NCBI RefSeq assembly: GCF_003254115.1
Contig: NZ_QKZV01000009.1
Location: 54,681-118,680 of the forward strand
DNA: 64,000 nt
Origin: Hydrotalea sandarakina
Lineage (GTDB): Bacteria > Bacteroidota > Bacteroidia > Chitinophagales > Chitinophagaceae
Direction: 5' to 3'
Below the pieces are notes generated by a model, which had not been told where the DNA came from, did no database searches, and saw nothing but the letters and a program-made list of their open reading frames with translations. A program made the position numbers and the translations under genes. Positions 10,507 through 19,549 of this stretch are shown piece by piece. Each line of letters starts with the position of its first letter. The stretch's first letter is position 1.

Positions 10507-11820
10507 TTAACTGGTTTGCACAGCCAGCCTGTTTACAATAATATCTTCAATGTGCTCACGTAACGATTCTATATTTATTTTATCAATTACATCATTGGCA
10601 AATGCTAACAACAACATGGCTTTCGCCTGTGCTGCATCAATTCCACGTGAACGCAAATAAAATAAAGCTTCTTCATCTAACCTTCCCACTGTACATCCGT
10701 GTGAGCATTTTACATCATCGGCAAAAATTTCTAATTGTGGCTTAGTGTTTACAGAAGCATTATCACTCAGTAAAATATTTTTATTGCTTTGGTAAGCATT
10801 GGTTTTCTGCGCTTGAGGTCTTACATAAATTTTACCGCTAAATACACCGGTGCTACTTCCGTCTAAAATTCCTTTATACAATTCGTTACTAAAACAGTTG
10901 GGCTCACGGTTATCTACCAAGGTATGATTGTCGGCATGTGTACTTCCATTTAACAAATACAAACCATACATGTGGGCTTCATTACCGGCTTTTTCCATTA
11001 TTATATTGGTATTATTTCGCAACATACCACCGGTTAATGTAGCTACTACCGTGTGTACAAAGCTTTTACCAATTTGACGAATATGTGTGGTATTCACCTG
11101 ATTGGCGTTTGCAACATCTGCTTGCAACTTGTAATATTCAAATTGTGCATTTTCAGCTACTACTACTTCCATTACTTCATTAATAAAACTATCGGTATTT
11201 CCTATGGTAGCATAATGTTCAACAATTTTTAATGAAGCAGACTCTGAAATATATACCAAACTACGCGGTTGCGCTAAAACCGGATTTTTTTGTGTGTTAC
11301 ACAAATGATAAACATAAAACGGTAAATCTATTTGTGCATTTTTAGGAACATACACAAACACACCACCGTTAATAAAGCTGGTATTTAAAGCATGTACACC
11401 ATCTTTAATATACAAACTGCTTTTACCTAAATGTGCTTTTACCAACTCGGCATATGTGGAATCAGACAGTGCTTTTTCCAAAGGCAGCACCACCAACTCT
11501 TTTGAACGAATGTTTGAAAGTGAAGCATCATAAACACCATTTACAAATATCAACTCATTAGCTTCGTTACTATTAGGCAAACGTGTCTGTTGCAAAAATT
11601 GCTGTTCAATCGAAACAGTATTTTCACTTAATTCGAAGGGCTTTTTGAACAACTGGCTAACAGGTGTATAACGCCATTCTTCATTTTTATAAGAAGGAAT
11701 ACCATTTACCTGAAAATTTTCAAATGCCTTTAAACGAATTTCGTTTAGTACAGCATCTGCTTGCTGCGTTTGCAATGCACTAAACTTTTCCTGTATATAT
11801 GCCGATTCTGAAATTGCCAT
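10507..11820 (-). CDS. sufD: Fe-S assembly scaffold protein SufD
   Basis: Partner of SufB in the SufBC2D complex. The C-terminal core has the family block CSHGCTVGRLDEEALFYLRSRGI, including the conserved His, and a beta-helix of repeats before it (RNNTNIIMEKAGNEAHMYG region). 437 aa, as usual. It is 26 bp after sufC and 1 bp before sufS, so it is translated with the rest of the operon. Confidence 0.95.
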   Translation of the reverse strand: MAISESAYIQEKFSALQTQQADAVLNEIRLKAFENFQVNGIPSYKNEEWRYTPVSQLFKKPFELSENTVSIEQQFLQQTRLPNSNEANELIFVNGVYDASLSNIRSKELVVLPLEKALSDSTYAELVKAHLGKSSLYIKDGVHALNTSFINGGVFVYVPKNAQIDLPFYVYHLCNTQKNPVLAQPRSLVYISESASLKIVEHYATIGNTDSFINEVMEVVVAENAQFEYYKLQADVANANQVNTTHIRQIGKSFVHTVVATLTGGMLRNNTNIIMEKAGNEAHMYGLYLLNGSTHADNHTLVDNREPNCFSNELYKGILDGSSTGVFSGKIYVRPQAQKTNAYQSNKNILLSDNASVNTKPQLEIFADDVKCSHGCTVGRLDEEALFYLRSRGIDAAQAKAMLLLAFANDVIDKINIESLREHIEDIIVNRLAVQTS

Positions 11821-11846
11821 ATTCTTTTAAAAATTTAAAATCAATG

Positions 11847-12608
11847 TTATTGAGCGGTAGCACCGAATGCTTCTTTTATGTAATCGTATCCTTGGTCTTC
11901 TAAAGTAAGTGCCAAATCTTTGGTACCCGATTTCACAATGCGTCCATTATACAATACGTGTACAAAGTCAGGCTGTAAATAATCCAACAAACGCTGGTAG
12001 TGGGTAATAACAATAATGGCATTTTCGCTGCTACGTAATTTATTAACGCCGCTGGCAACAATACGTAAAGCATCAATATCCAAACCCGAATCGGTTTCAT
12101 CTAATATAGTTAATTTAGGTTCGAGCATGGCCATTTGAAAAATTTCATTTTTCTTTTTTTCACCACCCGAAAAACCTTCATTCACTGAACGGGTAAGTAA
12201 GGCTTTATCTATTTCAACCAACTGCATTTTCTCTTTCATCAATTTCAAAAAAGCAACAGCATCCAAAGGTTCTAAACCATGGTATTTTCTTTTTTCATTC
12301 ACTGCTGTTTTAATAAAATTGGTAGTGCTTACACCGGGAATTTCAACAGGGTATTGAAAAGCCAAAAACAAACCTTCGCGGGCTCTATCTTCGGGCGATA
12401 GTTCTAACATATTTTTTCCCAAAAAAGTAATAGAACCATCCGTTACTTCATATTCTTCCCTACCGGCTAAAACTGATGCCAAAGTACTTTTTCCGGAACC
12501 ATTGGGACCCATAATAGCGTGTACTTCACCGGCTTTAACTTCCAAATTAATTCCCTTTAAAATCTCTTTTCCTTCAATAGCAGCATGAATGTTGTGAATA
12601 GATAACAT
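11847..12608 (-). CDS. sufC: SufC ATPase of the SUF complex
   Basis: ABC-type ATPase that drives cluster assembly on SufBD; soluble, not a transporter. Walker A GPNGSGKSTLA is near residue 34, the signature is FSGGEKKKNE, and Walker B is LTILDETDSGLD, the SufC-specific version. 253 aa. It follows sufB by 32 bp. Confidence 0.97.
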   Translation of the reverse strand: MLSIHNIHAAIEGKEILKGINLEVKAGEVHAIMGPNGSGKSTLASVLAGREEYEVTDGSITFLGKNMLELSPEDRAREGLFLAFQYPVEIPGVSTTNFIKTAVNEKRKYHGLEPLDAVAFLKLMKEKMQLVEIDKALLTRSVNEGFSGGEKKKNEIFQMAMLEPKLTILDETDSGLDIDALRIVASGVNKLRSSENAIIVITHYQRLLDYLQPDFVHVLYNGRIVKSGTKDLALTLEDQGYDYIKEAFGATAQ

Positions 12609-12640
12609 ATTAATAAAATATAATTAATGAAAAATTTAAT

Positions 12641-14086
12641 TTAACCTACACTTCCTTCCAAACTAATAGCTAAAAGTTTTTGTGCTTCCACAGCAAATTC
12701 CATGGGCAACTGGTTCATTACCTCTTTGGCAAAACCGGTAACAATTAATGCAACAGCAGCTTCCGTGTCAATACCACGTTGGCGGCAATAAAACAATTGA
12801 TCTTCACCGATTTTAGATGTAGTAGCTTCATGTTCAATAATTGCAGAAGGATGAGAAGCCTCTATATATGGGAAAGTGTGTGCACCACATTTATCGCCCA
12901 ACAACAAGGAGTCGCATTGCGAAAAGTTACGAGCATTGATAGCATTTTTGGCCACTTTTACCAATCCACGATAACTATTTTGGCTTTTTCCTGCAGAAAT
13001 CCCTTTCGATACAATTCGGCTGCGGGTATTTTTTCCAATATGAATCATTTTGGTACCGGTATCGGCTTGCTGTAAATGATTGGTAAGTGCTACTGAATAA
13101 AATTCTCCGACAGAGTAATCGCCTTTTAAAATTACACTGGGGTATTTCCAGGTAATAGCAGAACCGGTTTCTACTTGCGACCAAGAAATTTTTGAACGTT
13201 CGCCTAAACAAATACCCCTTTTGGTAACGAAATTATAAATACCTCCTTCGCCATTGGCATCGCCGGGGTACCAGTTTTGCACTGTTGAATATTTGATTTC
13301 TGCATCCTTATGTGCCACCAATTCTACTACTGCTGCGTGTAATTGATTTTCATCACGTTTGGGTGCAGTACAACCTTCCAAATAACTTACATAGGCGCCT
13401 TCTTCCGCAACAATTAAAGTACGCTCAAATTGTCCGGTATTTTCAGCATTAATACGGAAATAGGTAGATAGTTCCATTGGGCAACGTACCCCCTTGGGAA
13501 TGTAACAAAATGAACCATCAGAAAAAACTGCACTATTTAAAGCAGAAAAGTAATTATCAGTCATGGGCACAACAGAACCCAAGTACTTTTGTACCAAATC
13601 TGGATGATTTTGAATAGCCTCACTCATAGAGCAGAAAATAATACCCACCTCGGCAAGCTGTTGCTTAAATGAAGTAGCTACAGAAACACTATCCATCACC
13701 ACATCAACCGCTACACCTGTCAAACGTTTTTGCTCGGCAATAGAAATACCCAACTTTTCAAAGGTTTTCAAAAGTTCCGGATCAACTTCATCCAAGCTAT
13801 TTAATGCCTTCTTTTTTTTGGGAGCGGCATAGTAAATAATATCCTGAAAATTAATAGGCGGATATTTAATATTGGCCCAATCAGGCGCTTCCATTTTTAA
13901 CCAATGAGCATAGGCTTTCAGGCGCCAATTCAACATCCATTCAGGCTCATTTTTCTTTTGCGAAATAAGCCTTATAATGTCTTCATTTAATCCTTTGGGA
14001 ACTGTTTCCGTTTCAATGTTTGTAACAAATCCATACTTGTATTCAGAACCTATGGCTTGCTCCAGCACATCAATTTCTTCTTTCAT
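12641..14086 (-). CDS. sufB: Fe-S assembly scaffold protein SufB
   Basis: Main scaffold subunit on which nascent clusters form. The 481-aa protein has the family blocks [38 protein letters not shown] and the C-terminal [27 protein letters not shown] with the assembly cysteine. The start ATG 14086 gives [10 protein letters not shown]; a longer frame to 14128 would begin inside the predicted -7 promoter element and is rejected. First gene of the operon, with a predicted leader of about 35 nt. Confidence 0.96.
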   Translation of the reverse strand: MKEEIDVLEQAIGSEYKYGFVTNIETETVPKGLNEDIIRLISQKKNEPEWMLNWRLKAYAHWLKMEAPDWANIKYPPINFQDIIYYAAPKKKKALNSLDEVDPELLKTFEKLGISIAEQKRLTGVAVDVVMDSVSVATSFKQQLAEVGIIFCSMSEAIQNHPDLVQKYLGSVVPMTDNYFSALNSAVFSDGSFCYIPKGVRCPMELSTYFRINAENTGQFERTLIVAEEGAYVSYLEGCTAPKRDENQLHAAVVELVAHKDAEIKYSTVQNWYPGDANGEGGIYNFVTKRGICLGERSKISWSQVETGSAITWKYPSVILKGDYSVGEFYSVALTNHLQQADTGTKMIHIGKNTRSRIVSKGISAGKSQNSYRGLVKVAKNAINARNFSQCDSLLLGDKCGAHTFPYIEASHPSAIIEHEATTSKIGEDQLFYCRQRGIDTEAAVALIVTGFAKEVMNQLPMEFAVEAQKLLAISLEGSVG

Positions 14087-14125
14087 TCTGCTTATTTTTT
14101 GTGAAATGCAATTCAATTTCAGCCA

Positions 14126-14157
14126 CAAAGGTAACTGCTTTTTTCTGTTTGTACAAA
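14126..14157 (-). promoter_or_regulatory. SUF operon promoter
   Basis: On the minus strand: TTTG (14157-14154), a 20-bp spacer, then TACCTTTG (14133-14126). Both elements match the Bacteroidota consensus exactly, predicting a start near 14121. Confidence 0.82.
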
Positions 14158-14173
14158 ATAGTATAAACAGAAA
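14142..14173. promoter_or_regulatory. Inverted repeat over the suf -33 box, candidate operator
   Basis: TTTCTGTTT (14142-14150) and AAACAGAAA (14165-14173) are perfect 9-bp inverted arms separated by 14 bp that contain the -33 TTTG (CAAA at 14154-14157). A repressor bound here would block sigma contact. The co-transcribed Rrf2 protein is the natural candidate. Confidence 0.6.
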
Positions 14174-14236
14174 GCTTTTTTTCCTTTTGTCGTAACAGCC
14201 TTTTCCGGCACAAGTTTTATTAAACTTTAAAAAAAA

Positions 14237-14268
14237 TTTGGAAAATTACATGTATATACATACATTTG
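14237..14268 (+). promoter_or_regulatory. marR promoter
   Basis: TTTG (14237-14240), 20-bp spacer, TACATTTG (14261-14268): exact match to the Bacteroidota promoter. The predicted RNA start, about 5 bp on, falls at the GTG start codon (14273), suggesting a leaderless mRNA. Confidence 0.8.
14247..14260. promoter_or_regulatory. MarR operator copy 1 (in the marR promoter spacer)
   Basis: TACATGTATATACA contains most of the palindrome ATGTAT/ATACAT (14250-14261). It fills the gap between the -33 and -7 boxes of marR, so binding would repress. The identical 14 bases recur at 14746-14759. Confidence 0.7.
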
Positions 14269-14272
14269 TGTT

Positions 14273-14731
14273 GTGAAATTAGAACAAGCCATAAAAAGTG
14301 AAAATTTTAAGAGTGAAGTGCACAAGGCAACATTAAACATTTTATATACCGCCTGGTGGCTTAAAACCCAAGGTGCAACTATTTTAAAACAATACGGAAT
14401 TACCCACGAACAATTTAATGTTTTAAGAATTTTAAAGGGCAAACATCCGGAATCCATGTGCGTTCGCGATATAGCAGGAAGAATGATTGAAAGAAATTCA
14501 AACGTACCCAGAATTGTTGACCGCCTGGAACTGAAAAAATTGGTAGAACGCAACCAGTCACAAATTGACAAAAGGGAAACTGTTATTCATTTAACTCCCC
14601 TGGGTATTGATTTATTGGAAAGAAGCAGGCAAGCTATGGATGCATATCACGAAGCCGAAATTATACTCAGCAACGAAGAAGCCCAGCAACTCAATGCATT
14701 GCTTGAGAAAATACGACTAAAAGAAAAATAA
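14273..14731 (+). CDS. MarR-family transcriptional regulator
   Basis: 152-aa winged-helix dimeric regulator. After an N-terminal helix (HKATLNILYTAWWL) come the recognition region (RDIAGRMIERNSNVPRIVDRLELKKLVER) and the wing (QSQIDKRETVIHLTPLGIDLL). Start is GTG 14273; no ATG lies near and the predicted transcript begins at the same base. Two copies of a palindromic 14-mer, one in its own promoter and one before the next gene, argue that it autoregulates and controls the pirin-yceI group. The ligand is unknown; MarR-pirin pairs elsewhere respond to oxidants or phenolics, which is only a hint here. Confidence 0.9.
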   Translation: MKLEQAIKSENFKSEVHKATLNILYTAWWLKTQGATILKQYGITHEQFNVLRILKGKHPESMCVRDIAGRMIERNSNVPRIVDRLELKKLVERNQSQIDKRETVIHLTPLGIDLLERSRQAMDAYHEAEIILSNEEAQQLNALLEKIRLKEK

Positions 14732-14745
14732 TTTTTTTAACCAAA

Positions 14746-14759
14746 TACATGTATATACA
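14746..14759. promoter_or_regulatory. MarR operator copy 2 (before the pirin genes)
   Basis: TACATGTATATACA, identical to copy 1, sits 24 bp before the first pirin start codon and 14 bp after the marR stop. It could repress an internal promoter or act as a roadblock to read-through from marR. Confidence 0.65.
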
Positions 14760-14783
14760 CCTAACATTATAAACAGTAATTTT

Positions 14784-15497
14784 ATGAAAACAATCATACA
14801 TACAGCAAATTCAAGAGGCATAGCCCAACATGGTTGGTTGTATAGCCGCCATACATTTAGCTTTGCTGATTATTACAACCCCGAAAGAATGCACTTTGGT
14901 GCATTAAGGGTATTGAATGATGATACAGTTGCACCCGGCATGGGGTTTTCTGCACACCCACACCGCAACATGGAAATTATTTCCATTCCGCTTTCAGGTG
15001 ATTTGCACCACAAAGACAATACCGGACGCGATGCCATAATAAAAGAAAACGATGTACAAATTATGAGTGCAGGCAGCGGTATTGTACACAGTGAAACCAA
15101 TGCTAACCACAACAGGCAGGTAAAGTTCTTGCAAATATGGGTTTTACCGAAAGAATTAAATATTACGCCTCGCTACCAGCAAATAACGTTGAATAGTGAT
15201 AGTTTAAAAAATCAATTAGCAACTGTTGTTGCTCCCGATAACGACAAAGCTTTGTGGATTAATCAGGATGCATGGTTTAGTTTGGGTAAATTTGATGCTG
15301 CCACTAACATAAATTATCAACTTCACCAACCGGGTAATGGGGTTTATGTTTTTGTGATTGAAGGAAGCGCAACAATCAATAACACTACTTTAAATAACCG
15401 TGATGCCATGGGCATTACAGAAGCTTCTGAAATACCCATTCACATTGAAGCCGGATCGCACATTTTATTAATGGAAGTGCCCATGATAACTGAATAA
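14784..15497 (+). CDS. Pirin-family bicupin (YhhW-like)
   Basis: 237-aa pirin of the short YhhW/quercetinase-like type. The N-terminal cupin has HTFSFADYYNPERMHFGALRVLNDD, then the metal motif HPHRNMEIISIPLSG and HKDN, and SAGSGIVHSETN with the last ligand. YhhW-type proteins can show quercetin 2,3-dioxygenase activity; other pirins act as redox-sensitive regulators. Substrate is unknown. It is the first of three closely spaced genes (11 bp then 38 bp) downstream of the MarR operator copy. Confidence 0.9.
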   Translation: MKTIIHTANSRGIAQHGWLYSRHTFSFADYYNPERMHFGALRVLNDDTVAPGMGFSAHPHRNMEIISIPLSGDLHHKDNTGRDAIIKENDVQIMSAGSGIVHSETNANHNRQVKFLQIWVLPKELNITPRYQQITLNSDSLKNQLATVVAPDNDKALWINQDAWFSLGKFDAATNINYQLHQPGNGVYVFVIEGSATINNTTLNNRDAMGITEASEIPIHIEAGSHILLMEVPMITE

Positions 15498-15507
15498 AAC
15501 GAAAAAA

Positions 15508-16380
15508 ATGTCATTAAAAAAAATACAAACCATCATTGCAGGTTCGCCCACTAAAGTGGGAAGTATTGATGTACAGGAATTATTACCTTATGAGAAAGGC
15601 TTTTACGATCCATTCTTGGTTTTTCACCATGGCATAGCTAAAGCCGATCCCAATATTCCCATACATATACAAGGTGTAGGCCCTCATCCCCACCGCGGAT
15701 TTTCAGCCATCAGCTTTATTTATAAAGGTGGTATTCATCATCAAGATAGCAGAGGCAATAACCATATTGTTTATGAAGGTGGAACACAATGGATTCATGC
15801 CGGAATGGGCATTATTCACAGCGAACGCGTTCCCGCCGACATTTTTGAACATGGAGGTGTACAGGAATTACTGCAAGTTTGGGTAAATACGCCGGCTGCA
15901 CATAAAATGGACCAACCACATTATTATCCGGCTACAAAGGCCGATACGCCAACTATTACAACGGAAGACGGATTGGTAGAGATTTTAGTGCCTGCCGGTG
16001 AATTGGATGGTACAAAAGGAATAATTCCAACATTTACCCCTGTAAATACTTTTATGGTCAATATGAAAGCGGGTGGAAAATATACTTTCCAAATTCCGGT
16101 TACACACCAATCACTTGTTTACGTTTTAAGTGGGCGTGTTTTGTACAACAATGAAACAACTATTACAGCAAAGCACATGGCATTATTGGAAAAACAAGGC
16201 AACGAGTTTACCATAGAAGCTTTAGAAAATAGTGCATTGTTTATTGGCAGCGGCGAACCCTTAAATGAGCCTATTGCCGCACACGGACCATTTGTAATGA
16301 ATAACCAAACAGAAATTTTACAAGCTTTTAGAGATTACCAAATGGGTAAAATGGGCGTATTAATTGAAGAAACAAATTAA
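15508..16380 (+). CDS. Pirin-family bicupin (long form)
   Basis: 290-aa pirin of the classical size. Metal-binding motif GPHPHRGFSAISFIYKGG, then HQDSRG and HAGMGIIHSE in the N-terminal cupin, and a second cupin from about 170. Overall order matches human and bacterial pirins, with Fe bound by three His and one Glu. It follows the shorter pirin by 10 bp, so two different pirin types are made together. Function is inferred as oxidative or aromatic stress related from the MarR control. Confidence 0.9.
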   Translation: MSLKKIQTIIAGSPTKVGSIDVQELLPYEKGFYDPFLVFHHGIAKADPNIPIHIQGVGPHPHRGFSAISFIYKGGIHHQDSRGNNHIVYEGGTQWIHAGMGIIHSERVPADIFEHGGVQELLQVWVNTPAAHKMDQPHYYPATKADTPTITTEDGLVEILVPAGELDGTKGIIPTFTPVNTFMVNMKAGGKYTFQIPVTHQSLVYVLSGRVLYNNETTITAKHMALLEKQGNEFTIEALENSALFIGSGEPLNEPIAAHGPFVMNNQTEILQAFRDYQMGKMGVLIEETN

Positions 16381-16418
16381 ACTAAACAAATATTCATTCA
16401 ACATTAAAAAACAAAAAA

Positions 16419-16946
16419 ATGGCAACTTACAAAATTGATGCTGCACACAGCGAAGTAACATTTAAAGTAAAACATTTAATGATTGCCAGTGTAACAGGGC
16501 AATTTAAAGAATTTGATGGATCAATGACAGCAGAAAAAGCTGATTTTACTGATGCATCTATTAATTTCGAAGCGTTGGTCAATAGCATTACTACCGGCAA
16601 TGATCAAAGAGATGGACATTTAAAAAGTGATGACTTTTTTGCTGCAGAAAAATTCCCAAAGCTTACATTTAAAAGCACTGCTATTCAAAAATTAGATGAA
16701 GAAACTTACAATTTAACAGGTAACCTAACCATTAGAGATGTAACCAAACCCGTTACATTAAAAGTTACTTATGGCGGACAAATCATTGACCCATGGGGAC
16801 AAACTAAATTAGGTTTTGAAATTGAAGGTAAAATCAACCGTAAAGATTTTGGTCTTACCTGGAGCGCAACTACCGAAACAGGCGGTATTGTGGTAAGTGA
16901 TGACGTAAAACTTCATTTAAATATTGAATTGACTAAGCAAGCATAG
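16419..16946 (+). CDS. YceI-family protein, cytoplasmic type
   Basis: 175-aa YceI-like lipocalin-fold protein, expected to bind an isoprenoid or similar lipid in its barrel. It begins MATYKIDAAHSEVTFKVKHLMIASVTGQF, the normal mature N-terminus, and has no signal peptide, unlike the second YceI protein at 59109-59681. Typical motifs are DQRDGHLKSDDFFAAEKFPKLTFKS and NRKDFGLTWSA. It is the last gene of the pirin group and is closed by a terminator. Confidence 0.92.
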   Translation: MATYKIDAAHSEVTFKVKHLMIASVTGQFKEFDGSMTAEKADFTDASINFEALVNSITTGNDQRDGHLKSDDFFAAEKFPKLTFKSTAIQKLDEETYNLTGNLTIRDVTKPVTLKVTYGGQIIDPWGQTKLGFEIEGKINRKDFGLTWSATTETGGIVVSDDVKLHLNIELTKQA

Positions 16947-16956
16947 TTGTATTTTC

Positions 16957-16999
16957 AAGCGGGATGTAGGCATTTCAACCAAAAACCATCCCGCTTTTT
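16957..16999 (+). terminator. Terminator after the YceI gene
   Basis: AAGCGGGATG (16957-16966) pairs with CATCCCGCTT (16987-16996), followed by T residues. Confidence 0.88.
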
Positions 17000-17068
17000 C
17001 CCAAATTCAACAACACTTTAGGCAACCATTTTATGCCTTTGGTGTTGTACAATGAACATATTAATAGC

Positions 17069-17632
17069 ATGAATATTGAAATTATAGCAGGCAGCCCAAG
17101 AAAAAACAGCGTTACACAACGATTAGCTATTTTCTTAAAAAATTATTTAAGTACCCATACTGCACACCAAGTACAAATTATTGACGTTAAGGATTGGGAA
17201 ATTGGTTTATTGCAACAAGTTTTTACCAGTGAAGAACACGCACCGGAACATTTAAAGCCATTAGCCAAACGAATGTTTGCTGCCGATGCTTTTATTTTGG
17301 TTACACCGGAATACAATGGCAGTTATTCTGCAGCATTGCAAAATTTATTAGATCATTTCCCTAAGCAAACACATAAGCCATTTGGTATTGTAACGGCCTC
17401 AACAGGTGCGTTGGGCGGTATGCGTAGTGCACAGCAACTATTACTTTTAGTAGCCGCATTATTTGGTATTGCTTCACCCTATTTATTAGTAACTCCTTTT
17501 GTTGATCAAAAATTTAGTGCCGAAGGAGAACTATTAGACCCTGCATTCCAGAAAAATATTGACATTTTCATTAAGGAATTCCTTTGGTTAGCAGAAAGTT
17601 TGCATCCGGAACAAGTAACTTCCTATAATTAA
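17069..17632 (+). CDS. NAD(P)H-dependent FMN reductase (ChrR/Azo1-like)
   Basis: Flavodoxin-fold reductase; the first strand and FMN phosphate loop are IEIIAGSPRKNSVTQRL, and VTPEYNGSYSAALQNLLDH is the family's second FMN-binding block. Such enzymes reduce quinones, azo dyes or metals with NAD(P)H. The start ATG 17069 (187 aa) places the first strand at residue 2 as usual; an ATG at 17033 adds 12 unconserved residues. It lies after the pirin operon terminator and before its own terminator, so it is probably a single-gene unit; no clear promoter was found. Confidence 0.88.
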   Translation: MNIEIIAGSPRKNSVTQRLAIFLKNYLSTHTAHQVQIIDVKDWEIGLLQQVFTSEEHAPEHLKPLAKRMFAADAFILVTPEYNGSYSAALQNLLDHFPKQTHKPFGIVTASTGALGGMRSAQQLLLLVAALFGIASPYLLVTPFVDQKFSAEGELLDPAFQKNIDIFIKEFLWLAESLHPEQVTSYN

Positions 17633-17643
17633 CCTTTCAATAC

Positions 17644-17676
17644 AGTGGCGGAGTTGTAACTTCGCCACTTCTTTTT
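17644..17676 (+). terminator. Terminator after the FMN reductase gene
   Basis: AGTGGCG (17644-17650) pairs with CGCCACT (17663-17669), with inner pairing AGTT/AACT, then a T-rich tail. Confidence 0.85.
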
Positions 17677-17687
17677 ATACGCATTAC

Positions 17688-19535
17688 ATGAGCGACGAAA
17701 TAAAACATGAATGTGGCCTGGCTTTTATTCGCTTACGCAAGCCATTGCCTTATTATTTAGAAAAGTACGGTACGGCATTATATGGCCTTAACAAGTTGTA
17801 CCTTTTAATGGAAAAGCAACATAACCGTGGACAAGATGGTTCCGGCATTGCTTCCGTTAAACTAAATGTACCCAATGGTTACGCATTTTTAAACCGAATG
17901 CGCAGTGCAGTTCCCCAATCAATAGCCGAAATTTTTCAAAAAATTGGTTTAGAAGTTAAAGAACTTGAAAAATACCAGAAAGACATTAGTCAGCACCCCG
18001 AATTATTAAAAGGTCATTTGCCTATGTTGGGCGAATTAATGTTGGGACATTTACGCTATGGCACACAGGGGAAAAACAATGTTGAATTTTGTCATCCGTT
18101 TATAAAACGCGATTTAATTCCAGCTCGTAACCTGGCTTTGGCCGGCAACTTTAATTTGGTCAATACAGATGAATTATACCAACTACTAAACATTGAGCCC
18201 GGCGAATTTCAAAAGCAAAGCGATTTAGCGGCCATGATGGAAGTAGTGCATCATTTTTTAGTAAAAGAAGATGAACTAAACCCCAACAATGCATCTATTG
18301 TGCATGTGCTGCAGAAAGCCACACCTTTATTTGATGGCGGCTACACCATTGGCGGCTTAACCGGTAATGGCAATAGTTTCGTAATGCGCGATGCACATGG
18401 CATAAGACCGGCTTATTATTTTGCCAATGATGAGTTTATTGTTGCTGCCAGTGAAAGAGCAGCCATTCGAACTACATTTAATGTCGGTGAAAATGAAGTA
18501 AAAGAATTAATGCCCGGTTGTGCTTTAATTGTAAACGAAGAGGGTGCATTTCAAATTCACCAAATTTTACCGCCAAAAGAACGCAGAGCATGTTCGTTTG
18601 AACGTATTTATTTTTCTCGCGGCAGCGATGAAAAAATTTACAGAGAAAGAATTGCTTTGGGGCATCATTTAAGTAAAACCGTTTTAGAAGCTATTGATTA
18701 CAACTTAAAACAAACCATTTTTTCTTACATACCCAATACCGCCGAAGTGGCCTTTTATGGTTTAGTAAAAGGTATGGAGGAATATTTAAACCAAATTAAA
18801 ATTCAACGCATTTTAAGCTGGGGAAACGACATTACGGAAGAGAAGTTGCAAGAAATGATTAACCGTAAAATTCGACAGGAAAAAATAGCCATTAAAGATG
18901 TTAAGTTGCGCACTTTTATTACGGAAGACAATAACCGGAATGAAATGGTGCAACACGTTTACGATATTACTTATGGCACCGTTAAAAAAAATGAAGACAC
19001 CCTGGTTGTTATTGATGATAGCATTGTTAGAGGTACCACTTTAAAAGAAAGCATCATCCGAATGTTAGCCAGGTTGGAGCCTAAAAAAATTATTGTTGTT
19101 TCTTCAGCACCGCAAATTCGTTACCCAGATTGCTATGGTATTGATATGAGCAAAATGGGCGATTTCATTGCGTTTAAAGCAGCGCTTTCTTTACACAAAA
19201 AAAGAGGTATGGAAGGCAATTTAATAGAGTTGTTTAATACCTGCAAAGAAATGGAACGCAACAACCAGTTGCATACTGAAAATATAGTTAGGCAAGTATA
19301 TAAACCTTTCACTACAGAAGAAATATCAGCTGAAATTGCGCAATTAATTACACCGCCTGAATTAAACCTTTCGGTTGAAGTTATTTTTCAAACCATTGAA
19401 GATTTACATGATTCATGCCCAACCAATACCGGCGACTGGTATTTTACCGGTAATTATCCAACTCCCGGTGGCAATAGAGTTTGTAACAGGGCATTTATGA
19501 ATTACATGGAAGGTAAAAACATTCGAGGATACTAA
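17688..19535 (+). CDS. purF: Amidophosphoribosyltransferase-type enzyme (long PurF form)
   Basis: Class II glutamine amidotransferase fused to a PRPP-binding phosphoribosyltransferase domain, as in PurF (PRPP plus glutamine to phosphoribosylamine). The nucleophile would be Cys9 in HECGLAF after removal of an eight-residue propeptide. Glutaminase motifs HNRGQDGSG and GHLRYGTQG follow, and the PRPP loop is VVIDDSIVRGTT (440-451). At 615 aa it is about 100 residues longer than common PurF; this long form is met in Bacteroidota and may be an extra paralogue rather than the only PurF. A histidine phosphatase gene follows after 14 bp. Confidence 0.86.
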   Translation: MSDEIKHECGLAFIRLRKPLPYYLEKYGTALYGLNKLYLLMEKQHNRGQDGSGIASVKLNVPNGYAFLNRMRSAVPQSIAEIFQKIGLEVKELEKYQKDISQHPELLKGHLPMLGELMLGHLRYGTQGKNNVEFCHPFIKRDLIPARNLALAGNFNLVNTDELYQLLNIEPGEFQKQSDLAAMMEVVHHFLVKEDELNPNNASIVHVLQKATPLFDGGYTIGGLTGNGNSFVMRDAHGIRPAYYFANDEFIVAASERAAIRTTFNVGENEVKELMPGCALIVNEEGAFQIHQILPPKERRACSFERIYFSRGSDEKIYRERIALGHHLSKTVLEAIDYNLKQTIFSYIPNTAEVAFYGLVKGMEEYLNQIKIQRILSWGNDITEEKLQEMINRKIRQEKIAIKDVKLRTFITEDNNRNEMVQHVYDITYGTVKKNEDTLVVIDDSIVRGTTLKESIIRMLARLEPKKIIVVSSAPQIRYPDCYGIDMSKMGDFIAFKAALSLHKKRGMEGNLIELFNTCKEMERNNQLHTENIVRQVYKPFTTEEISAEIAQLITPPELNLSVEVIFQTIEDLHDSCPTNTGDWYFTGNYPTPGGNRVCNRAFMNYMEGKNIRGY

Positions 19536-19549
19536 ACTATACCAATACT

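Noticed and set aside
14087..14128. Longer sufB reading to 14128
   Set aside because: It would start inside the -7 element of the suf promoter; MKEEID at 14086 fits the family.
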